From NCBI RefSeq assembly GCF_008831285.2, contig NC_045147.1, positions 22,282,981 to 22,346,980 on the forward strand: DNA of 64,000 bases, given 5' to 3'. Positions 25,083 to 34,748 of this stretch are shown in pieces (position 1 is the first letter of the stretch; each line of letters begins with the position of its first letter). The translations under genes were made by a program, and so were the position numbers. Below the pieces are notes generated by a model. That model was not told the origin of the DNA, searched no databases, and saw only the letters and a list, made by a program, of their open reading frames with translations. The DNA comes from Nymphaea colorata. Its lineage: Eukaryota > Streptophyta > Magnoliopsida > Nymphaeales > Nymphaeaceae.

Positions 25083-26779
25083 CGAATGTTTGCTAACGTT
25101 CGCTTGGTTTGGAAGTTTAATCCAACTGTAAAACTCATAGTTTAAATGTCAGTCCAATTAGCTTTTTTCCCACATATACTGCAAATGTAGACCCAAAATC
25201 TGACGAATCATCTACTTTTAGTGCATACCCAATTGTAAATTCACGCCACTAGATAAAATATTTGCACCGTGCTTGCAACCTTATGTTGTTGAATGATCAG
25301 CTTCCCAATCTTTTCAATCTGTTCGTTAAATGATGAAAATAATTTAGTTTAAGTTTGTATTGCAATCCATAATCATACCAATGTTAACAAAATAGAAAAA
25401 TGAAAAAATCGTAAAAACAAATCGTGAAAAAAAATGATAATAATGCGATACACACTTTTTTCCATTTTTTTTTAATATTGCGACTTTTCCTTTTTTCGTT
25501 TTTTTTACAAAAAAAAATGGCGATCTATGTAACAAGATTGAAAAGGAAAAAGAAAATCCGAGATTTTGACTTTTAGATGGTAACCGCGTACAGTCACTAC
25601 CCGCCATAGCTTGACACGCGGACCTCTATGCTCAGACAGCTTCACCCCATTATGAGTCGCTACGATCTGACTCAAATCTGCCGGCAGCCAAAACAACTCA
25701 CGATCACTCTGCTATTGATCTTTCGTTTTGTTACTGAACCAAAAATTACTTCTTCTTCAAGTGCAAATCTCCATCCAAAATTCGGTCTTCTGCAGAGAAA
25801 AATAGAAAATCAGTTACAAGAAGCGCAAAGAGATAATCGACAACTATTCTTTTCTTTATAATCTTCCCTAAATATGATAACCTCGGCGTATGAATTTGTC
25901 CCTTAATCCATTCATTTAGCAACAACGCCAACATGCCGTAAATCTTGGCCTTGGTGTCACTGATTAATATTGTTAAACTCCCGTGAGTAAACTGCCACGA
26001 TCAAAATATATGAATAATGGTGATAAGGAAAAGACAAAAACAAAACACATTACAGGAATGTACTGAAGAATTTATGAGGACACTTTGCTGCAGTTAGCGT
26101 CCAATTTTCAGAGCAGACAGATTTCCAATATCCCATTCGTATTCCCTGTACTGTTTTCTATTTATTCAACGTCTGAAATTAAGCAGCTTGGTCCAAATTA
26201 CGCAGCTTATTCATTACCGATCACAGCTGGAAGAAGAGAAAAACTGAAACGCGCAACAGCGCGTCGATGAGCTAGGTGGAAATTAATTAATGGACAAACC
26301 ATATCTGTGGATGACTTCAGCAAACAATGCTGAAAATCATAGTTATCAGGACACCCACTTCTGCTTTCAACTAGTGCTTTCTTCTTCGTCGTATTTCTTC
26401 CTTGAATCCCACTGCCCTCGCCAATGTAAATTATAATATTTTTTGCAAAATTTTTGCTTTCTGATTTGCTTTATATATCGCTTCATTTATTTGTTCAGTT
26501 ATGGTTGAAGCCATCCTTTTATTCAACATCGATAGTTCGTGATTTATTGAGGGAGAGAGATCAATTTCATCCTGGTCGAGCAAAATGAGGGGACATTTAA
26601 TGTTCGTTTTTAGTTTTGTCTAAAAATTTATCGAGTCGATCTCGTCTGAAATTGAAGAAGCGTGACTTTGGGAAGTCAACCCATATAAAGGTAAACGAAA
26701 TCACATATTAAAGCCTGGAAATTCATAAAAAACTAGCGGAAAAATTGTTATACATAATCAAAAGGACGCAGAATCACTC
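25083..26779. other. Spacer and promoter region upstream of the pectinesterase gene
   Basis: No gene recognised. 25370-25560 is very A/T-rich with many homopolymers. The last few hundred bases should contain the pectinesterase promoter. Confidence 0.45.
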
Positions 26780-26787
26780 TATATATA
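26780..26787 (+). promoter_or_regulatory. TATA box of the pectinesterase gene
   Basis: TATATATA within CTCTATATATAGC, about 90 bp upstream of the ATG. This is suitable spacing for a short plant leader. Confidence 0.6.
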
Positions 26788-26872
26788 GCTGCAATCATCC
26801 CCGACTAAAACTCACAACCCCAGATATATACTTCATTTTCAACAGTGTAAGAGGCATTCCTTCCACACCAAG

Positions 26873-29227
26873 ATGTTCCATTCTAGGAACCTCACCTCCA
26901 CCTTCTTCTTCTTCTTCTTCTTCTTCTTCTTCTTCTTCCTCACCCTCTTCCCCACCTTCCTCTCTCTGGGATTGCCCATTGTCTCCCCAGAGCATGCATG
27001 CAACTTCACCGCCAACCCTTCCTTCTGCAGGTCCGTCATACCTGCGGGCATCCGCTTCAACCTCTACGGCTACGGCCAATACCTTCTCAAGAGGTCTCTG
27101 TCTCAGTCGGCTAAGTTCTCTTACCTTATCGATCGGATCATCAAGAACAACGTCACCTTGCCTCCTCAGGCAGAAGACGCTCTCAGAGACTGCCTTCTTC
27201 TCTCAGAGCTCACCACTGACTATCTTCTCTCCTCATTAACGACCCTAAGCTCCAACAGCACCACCGATCTCCCAGACGACCAGGGCGATAGGGTGCATAC
27301 CCTCCTGAGCGCCGTCATCACCAACCAGCAGACCTGCTACGAAGGGCTCACCGAGGCCTCCTTCTGGCAACGAGGCCACCAACTCCACGCCCCACTGGCG
27401 AACGGAACCGATCTCTACAAACTCTCCTTATCCATGTTCACCCGTTCATGGGCGCCCAAGAAGACTCAGGCCGGGAGGAAGTTGCTGGACGACCTTAGAG
27501 TGGGCTCGGATGGTGTGCCCCACTGGATTAACAGGGACATCTTTAGGGTGCGCCCCGGCGCTAGGAGGATGGCCTTGCAGACGGTGAGGACGGTGGTGGT
27601 GGCTCAGGATGGCACCGGTGATTACCGGACGATCGGCGATGCCGTTTCTGCAGTTCCGGACAACAATGACGGCAAAAGAGGTTACTTTGTGATACGAGTG
27701 AAGAGAGGCGTGTACAAGGAAAATGTATCAATTGGCAAGAAGAAGAAGTACATAATGATGGTCGGAGACGGGCTTAGGTGGACCATCATCACAGGCAGCC
27801 GAAGCGTCGCCGATGGCTCCACCACCTTCAACTCTGCAACTCTTGGTGAGTTCTGTCGATTACTCAGTTTCGAACCATAAGTGTTATCTATAATATGTGT
27901 GGGTTTGGACAGTTGGCCGCTTCCATTGGGGGATTAATTTTATTGCTTGTCATCGTAAGCATATGAGATTCACGGATTTATCATGATCAAACCAGACACC
28001 TACTTGGTTAATTTGAGGAGGAATGTGAATCTTTTGCCATATCATCAAATGCATGTCAGATCATATTGATGGATCAAGAAGGGTTTGTTAATCATATCAT
28101 GAGGTCACGCTTGCAGTTGACCATGAAAGTAAAATTGACGAAAGTTTTATATAAATATATACAATCATGCTTCCTTATCTCATCTTTTAAGTTATTTTTC
28201 ACAAATAAAGTAAAGACCTTTTAATAAGTAGTCATCAAAAATGGTGAAAGTACAATGTATAAATTAAATGGAAAGAATGAAAACGTTAAGGGTAGAGTTA
28301 AATTGATTCTACCTTTTTTTTTTTTGAATAATTGATAGATATTGACATTGGACATTTTTACGGAAAGTTATATTTGTGAGAAAAATGAGCCATAAAACGT
28401 AAGGCGAAAGTGGTTCATTCATTGTGAGAACAATATTGCCATTTGCATGTGAAAAAAAATTCACATTCATACTGTTACTGTCTTTCTCTAAAAGAAGTGA
28501 ATGTAACAAAAAAACTCTCATATTGCAGCCGTGGTAGGAGAGGGCTTCGTAGCAATCGGCATCACGGTTCGCAACATAGCTGGACCAAGAAAATCTCAGG
28601 CGGTGGCGCTTAGGAACAGCGCGGACCTCTCGGCCTTTTTCCGCTGCAGCTTCGAAGGATACCAAGACACCCTCTACACTCACTCTCTCAGGCAGTTTTA
28701 CAAAAGAGTGCTACATCTACGGCACCATCGACTTCATCTTTGGAAACGCTGCAGTCGTCCTCCAGAACTGCAACATCTTCGCGAGGGTGCCGCTGTCCAA
28801 GACCAACACTGTGACTGCGCAGGGCCGAACGGACCCGAACCAAAACACTGGCATCTCCATCCACAAGTGCAACATCTTGGCCAGTCCGGAGTTGGCCAGG
28901 AGGATGGCGAACGTGAGGACGTATCTAGGCAGGCCGTGGAGGGCCTACTCCAGAACTGTGATCATGCTCTCATACCTTGATAGCCTGATCGACCCCACCG
29001 GCTGGCTGCCGTGGTCCGGCGACTTTGCACTGAAAACCTTGTACTACGGGGAGTATAACAACCGCGGGGTAGGCGCAAGAACCAGTGGGAGGGTTAAATG
29101 GCCGGGGTTCCATGTGATGTCCACCAATGATGCTGTGAAATTCACGGTCTCAAATTTGGTGCAGGGGAATTCGTGGTTGCCTAAGACGACTGTGCCATTC
29201 ACAGCCGGACTGACTTCAACCAGCTAG
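26873..29227 (+). CDS. Pectinesterase with PMEI pro-region (type I PME), frame broken in exon 2
   Basis: Pectin methylesterase removes methyl esters from wall homogalacturonan. Exon 1 is 26873-27845 and exon 2 is 28529-29227, joined GTGAGT...TTGCAG so that CTT-G|CC reads LA. Residues 1-40 are a signal/anchor region with 12 Phe in a row. Residues ~41-190 are the PMEI-like pro-domain with CNF, SFC, DCL and TCY cysteines. RKLL at 202-205 is a processing-type motif. The catalytic domain starts near 238: AQDGTGDYRTI, GVYKENV, QAVALR, QDTLYTHS. At 28702-28705 four A's stand where three are needed. After this point the frame shifts, and DFIFGNAAVV, TAQGRTDPNQNTG, YLGRPWRAYSRTV and the final stop at 29227 read in the new frame. 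Together the exons are 1672 nt; removing one base gives 556 residues, typical for the family. As written, translation would run out of frame to a stop at 28980 and lose DFIFG and LGRPW. It may be a pseudogene or a one-base assembly error. Confidence 0.9.
26903..26938 (+). repeat. (TTC)12 microsatellite encoding a poly-Phe signal-peptide core
   Basis: Twelve perfect TTC codons lie in frame inside the signal region of the pectinesterase, directly after STF-type residues and before LTLFPTFL. Confidence 0.95.
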
Positions 29228-30194
29228 CAGATTCCATCACTATATTCCTTTAGTGTGTCGAACCAAATTCCTCTATTGTTCATCGGAAGTTTATGTATTT
29301 TTCTTTGCCCATTTGCTTTATATGTGAATGCAATTATTAATGCCAAAGTCTGTCGCCGTGCTATTGTAGAAGATGTCTTAGCAAAGCTCCTTTATTATTG
29401 CTTTGAAATACTGTAGTTTTAACGTTGTCGTTTAATTAAAAAATAAATAAAACCTGCTATGTTCTTTCACAGAGAAATTTACACGTAACTGCTTAACCTT
29501 TGATGTATTCTCAAATAATAACTTAATAATCGAAAAAAATACAAGTATAACCGCCTTATTTTATGAAACAATTTATAAACACATTCTTCACGAATTTCAA
29601 TTCTATCCTTAATATAAAAAAGTAATTTCTTTCAGAAAAAAATTTACAACTTCATTTTTTAAGTCAAGTCTCACTTTCTCTTTCCCTTTCTAGATCTCTT
29701 GCATTTTATCTTAACAATCACAAACTAAAAACAAAAAAAAAGAAAGATGAAATTATAGAGAAAGTACCAAAAAGTTGTATATCGTAAAAAGTTCTTTGCT
29801 TAAAATAATTTCCTTTATTAAGGGTAAGATACTCTTCTTAGTAATATTTTAATTTTTTATTCATGGAGTAGCGTTTGTGAATTATTTTGGAAAATTAGAT
29901 GGTCATAATATATAATTTTTCAAATGTTTAGACAGTTATTCGTAAATATGTTAGCAGCCGAGCGATTGATTTATTCAGCTAATTAGATAGATGGCACTGT
30001 TACTTTGACCAATGATTTATTCAGCTAATTAGATAGATGGAATTTAATCACTGTTACTTTGACCAAAATTACAAAAAGTGTTATATATATATATATTAAT
30101 ATATATATATATGTGTGTGTGTGTGTATTGTACTTAAAGCTGTTCATCATTCTCAATATTTACTAGGTTAACTGACACATATTAAATATAATTT
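29228..30194. other. Downstream region of the pectinesterase gene and AT-rich spacer
   Basis: Holds the 3' UTR, then very AT-rich DNA. A 40-odd bp imperfect tandem duplication (ATTTATTCAGCTAATTAGAT repeated) lies at about 29967-30062, and a TA-then-TG microsatellite at 30081-30126. No gene seen. Confidence 0.5.
30081..30126. repeat. (TA)n(TG)n compound microsatellite
   Basis: An alternating TA run, with one TTAATA interruption, passes into TG repeats. Confidence 0.9.
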
Positions 30195-31106
30195 AAAAAA
30201 AAATCATATGGGTCAGTATTTATTTTTCAAAAGTTTTATAGCTAAAATCACATTTTTTAAAATTTTAATGGGTAAATTTTAATTTTTCAAAATGTGAATG
30301 GGGGACGTGGCCATGCCAGCCCCCTTGGCTTCACCCCTAGATGGGAACTAGGTGACGGATATTTACACCAATATTATACAAGTAAAAACTCTACATGTGA
30401 AGATATTGGCGAACAATTAGTACTTAACAACATGAAAAATAATAAGTAAAAGGTAGTATGCAAATTAATGAGGTGCTTATAACAACATGATATGATATAT
30501 ACTATTTCAATGAAAAAAAAAAACATATGTATTTAGGGAAAATAAAAATAACAGAATTGCCCTACGCCTTTTGTCGTTGGTTCAAACTTCTTAATGCAAT
30601 GGAACTGTGGGCGCTCATTGTGGTTAAATAAGAAAAAGATGAGTTTTGTAGTAGAGGGAAATTGAAGGAAATAGATTTTAATTTTTTTTAATTTTTTGTT
30701 AGGGTGAGTGGTTCATTTCACCGCCCTAAGAGAGGCCACAGGCCCCTCCTCGTCACCCTCCCCCCTGGGTGAACTGAGCTTGCTTCGAGCCCTTTTTACG
30801 GGCCAGAAACTGAAGCACGTCTGGAGCGGGCAGGTGATGCCCAAAAACTCGACCCGGGTTTTTAGTGGACAGAGCACTTCCCCTACGCCAGTGTGCTACA
30901 ACCCCTTGGGGTATGAAGTAAATAGATTCATTCCTAGCTTGCAAATGGAATATGATTTTAAGGACGCATAAAGAGAAAAGAAGCGTGAGCAAAGACTAAA
31001 AGAAGAAGATTGACTGGGTAAAATCACGTTATTTTGCAAAATTGAAGATGTATACTTTTGTTATTCTAAGTCTAAGAACCTTTTTTATTGTAAATTTTAC
31101 AAAATA
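30195..31106. repeat. Dispersed repeat, copy B, interrupted by a SINE
   Basis: Direct, co-linear partner of 16850-18306. The matching sequence is continuous except for the 242-bp SINE between 30678 and 30919. The SINE is absent at the corresponding point (about 17553-17563) of copy A, so copy B was inserted into after the two copies separated. Confidence 0.75.
30678..30919 (-). mobile_element. tRNA-derived SINE with target-site duplication
   Basis: The insert is bracketed by a perfect 9-bp direct repeat AAATAGATT (30669-30677 and 30920-30928). On the minus strand it shows a pol III A-box-like GTAGCACACTGGCGTAGG (near 30881-30899), a B-box-like CCGGGTCGAGTTTTTGG (near 30841-30857), and an A-rich tail (AACAAAAAATTAAAAAAAA) at its 3' end next to the target duplication. 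A-box, B-box, A-rich tail and variable-length target duplication are the definition of a tRNA-related SINE. It has no coding capacity and depends on a LINE for movement. Confidence 0.8.
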
Positions 31107-31319
31107 ACGAGAAAATAAAGGTCAGCCGAAGTTTTTTACTTGTTGCTGTGACTGTAAAAAAGGTAGGATCCGTATCAATAAAATAAAAAAACACGAAGCT
31201 CGTATTTCAGGTTACGATAAAAATGAAAACAAAGGAAGAGCGTGCGTGGCTTTGAAAATTAAAATTGGATCCGGATCCGTTGAAATCATAAGGATCCAGC
31301 CCGACCGTAAACCCACGAC

Positions 31320-31333
31320 TAGGGTTAGGGTTT
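31320..31333 (+). promoter_or_regulatory. Telo-box in the eS12 promoter
   Basis: Two overlapping units TAGGGTTAGGGTTT lie about 125 bp upstream of the start codon. Telo-boxes (AAACCCTA in either orientation) are typical of plant ribosomal-protein and translation-factor promoters and help coordinate their expression in dividing cells. A pyrimidine-rich leader follows. Confidence 0.65.
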
Positions 31334-31455
31334 TATTAGGTTTTTTCTTTTCCTCTCTCCCTCTGGAATACTCTGGAATAGAGCAAAGAGTGCGCAAGAC
31401 AAGGTTGGGCGGGAGCACAGCACAGCAGCGGTAACTCAATCTTCAGATCGCCATA

Positions 31456-34400
31456 ATGTCGGGAGGGTATGCTTTCCAGTCTCTTCCCTTCCCCCAGATC
31501 TTTATTATTTTTCTCTTCTTCTCTTTTGTATTCTTTGTTCGTCATATTTTTGTTTTTGTTTCGCCCCGATGGTTGACTCAGCTGTCTGTTTTTCCATTCC
31601 CCCCGAATGCATATGCTCGATTGGATATGTTCTACTGACTCGCATTGATTTGTTCTGCTTTCCTTTTACGTTCTTATTCCGTTTTCTTGTCGTTTTTTCT
31701 TTCTTTTATAAGATCAATTATGACGCTAGTTCATCAATTTCATCTCTATAGGATTATCGCATGTCCTTTTTTTTGGTGTTATTGTTTTACATTGAATAAG
31801 AAGCTCAGTATGCATTAAATCGGTCTTTGGTTCGTGCGGTTTTTTGTGTTATTGTTGTCCATACAATCCATGGTATTGAAACCTGTACCTACTTGTCTTT
31901 CCGTGTCGCATTTTGTTTTCTGCACTCCGGAGCCCTTTGGTAATCGAAATTGCGTCTCAGCTATATGTCAGTTTCTCCTGGAATTTCTTGTCTATAGTTG
32001 TCAATGCTTCTCGTACTGTGATGAACGGGCAGCATCAGAAGTACAGTTCGTTTGGGTCCTCCGAAGTGTCCCGAGTGGGAGACAATCTGGTGGAATGTGT
32101 TGTTGCAAAATAGTTTAGCTACATGTAGTAGTCCATTATATGCGGATGCAACATGAAGAGAAATTGAGTGAAAATATTCATGAGAGGATGCCTGATGGCT
32201 GACGAAAATTATGCACGTTTTGGTTTCAGTGGCTTTGCCTAGGGGAAATTTCCAAAAAAATATTGTTTGATTTCATTAGGTAGAGGATCAAATTGAATAG
32301 TAATATCATGTCCTTTACTTCCTTCTTCGTTGTGGTTAATAATTACAATGAGTTTCAGAATGTCAAGCCATGCAGGAACCATTTGTATTCCTTGAATGGT
32401 GAATATGCCTAAGGTGTTGTAAGTAATGTTAGACTTATGGGATATTGTAGAGCCTGTCAACAGTCAGGTGAGTGGTGGATTTTAGATTATCATAAGAGCA
32501 CTGACGCCCATTGCTTCACTTCCAATGCCAAGAGTTCTTCCAACATGAGATTTTAGTCAATTTATTTGACACCTCTCGATAAGAGATTTTCGAAAATAGG
32601 ATTGAAGCTATAACCTCTATTTTTTACTCAAGTCTCATTTACATTTTTGAAGTTAGCTATAAATGATTAGTATCAGATTTGCGTAAGAATTAAGAATTGG
32701 CAAGAGAGGCGAGAAATGAGGTCAAGAAAGAAGACTTTTGTGAGTATATGCGAAGTGGTAAGCTAGAATCTATCAAGGGCATTTAAGAGGTTCAAAAGTT
32801 CCAACGAAACTGTACGGAAGTTCAATGAAATGAATAATATGGAGAGCCTTTAAATTCAGTAGAAAATTCTCGTTGGCTATTAAATTCAGTAGCCTTTTGC
32901 TTTCATTTGTTATGTTAGTTGTTGTTTGCACTATCATGATTTACCCACATCTTACTGAAAGATCCCTTTTTAGTTTCTCTATATTTTTGAATTTTGAGAT
33001 TTCTTAACAAAAAGTCAATTGTAAATTCTTACTTAATATTCTGCTGCTGTATCCCTTGTAATAGGTATAATGTTACTTTTATCAAACATTACTGGACGTT
33101 TGTTCTCTTGCATATCTTCTAGATATGCATTTGTTTCAGGTGTTTGTTCTATTTTGTGCATGATGAAAAATGTTTCCTGGTGTCGCATGTGCGCCTGTTG
33201 CTTTCAGTTTTTGATATTATGTTACTCTCCAGTTTTTTATGTTGCATGCCCTTTTGATTTGGCCTACAAATGTTTTCTGAAAATTACACTATTCTTTGTT
33301 CCACTTGGCAGAGAGGAAGGTGCCGCTATTGTGGCCGAGTCACCAGCACCACCTTTAGGTGAACCAATGGACATTATGACAGCTTTGCAGCTTGTGCTGA
33401 AGAAATCACTTGCTCATGATGGACTGGCACGTGGCCTTCATGAAGGTGCCAAAATAATTGAGAAACATGCTGCACAGCTCTGCGTTCTTGCTGAGGACTG
33501 CAACCAGCCAGACTATGTCAAACTGGTCAGAGCTCTATGTGCTGATCACAATGTGAGCTTGATTACTGTTCCCAGTGCAAAGACCCTTGGCGAGTGGGCA
33601 GGAGTAAGAAAAACTGAACCCATTTTTTTCATAAATGGCTTCTGTGAATTCACTAACTTGTGTCACATATGTGTTTAATTTTTGATAACTGCAGATTCTC
33701 TTCTAAGACAAATTGCATGATTTGCATCTAATCTCCTAAGATACGTTTGGTGCAATTTTTAACATTTTATTACTATTTGTAAAGTGCCTTCATATTTCAT
33801 CTTTTCAGCTTGAAATTTTTCTTGGTTTTTGTTTTTATGATTGAATGTGTTGAAGATTTTTTTCATTGGATCTTCTTTTTTCATAGATTGGACATTCACC
33901 TTTTTTGTGAGGTTGTTTGGATTATAATGATGTCTATTACTGTTAACTTGCAAAAAAAAGTATGCCTTGCATCCTTTATGAGTCCCAATACGTTAGCCCT
34001 ATCATGGAAATAGATGAAAATGATTTGAATTTGTTTTGTGCAGCTATGCAAAATTGATTCAGAAGGAAAGGCCAGGAAAGTTGTTGGTTGTTCCTGTGTT
34101 GTTGTTAAGGTACGGATATTAAATTTTTGAAGATGTGATTGAAATAATACTAGTTGATTATTGTCCCAACATTTGCACAAAGTTTATTGATTATTGTCCC
34201 AACATTTGCACAAAGTTTATTGATTATTTTCCTAAACTTTACTCAAAGTTTACTTTGGTGCTATCTAATCCTTCATTATCCATCAGTTCCATAGAACCTG
34301 TAGTCATGAGTAATCCTTTTCCGTTTGCTAACATGCACCTTGGTTCATTGTGATCGGCCACATCTACTAAATATTTTGTGTAGTTGGAGTCATAGTGGAA

Positions 34401-34748
34401 ATTCACATTCTTCCAAGATGTACTCCCTGGGCTTGTGCGATCTCCACCCTTGATACATCTTTTTATCTAGTTTGTAAGGTTGTGCAGAGTCGTTCTTTCC
34501 AAATTCCCAACAAGAAATGAATGTCTCTTAAGATATCAAAATCACTTGATTTAAAAGTGGGACATCATCCTGATATAGAAAGTGCCAGGATATTTTTCTA
34601 ATCCTGACATTTGCATATAATAGTGCTGTCAATTTTTTTTCCAAGAATGTATTCGCTAACCATATAACCATATGTTATGTGTTTGTAGGACTATGGTGAG
34701 GAATCCGAAGGGCTCCATATTGTTCAGGAATATGTGAAATCTCATTGA
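31456..34748 (+). CDS. RPS12: 40S ribosomal protein eS12 (RPS12), four exons
   Basis: Small-subunit ribosomal protein eS12. The exons are 31456-31466 (only 11 nt: ATG TCG GGA GG), 33312-33603, 34044-34109 and 34689-34748. Splicing MSGG to [10 protein letters not shown] gives a 142-residue protein. This is the normal plant eS12 length, with the acidic, variable N-terminus the family shows. Diagnostic stretches are [84 protein letters not shown] and the C-terminal VQEYVKSH. All four junctions are GT-AG. The 1.85-kb first intron directly behind the start codon is a common plant arrangement that often raises expression. The telo-box upstream fits a ribosomal-protein promoter. The gene appears intact. 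Confidence 0.95.
34154..34250 (+). repeat. 33-bp tandem repeat in eS12 intron 3
   Basis: Two perfect 33-bp copies (starting TTGATTATTGTCCCAACATT) at 34154-34186 and 34187-34219, followed by a degenerate third. Confidence 0.85.

Noticed and set aside
26745-27239. Plus-strand open frame rich in Ser/Pro overlapping pectinesterase exon 1
   Set aside because: It arises from the TTC repeat read in another frame. The Phe-rich frame continues into the PMEI and PME domains.
33070-33311. Open frame running into eS12 exon 2 from an upstream Met
   Set aside because: This is intron 1 read through. The exon begins at the CAG acceptor at 33311, and the spliced 11-nt exon supplies the true start.
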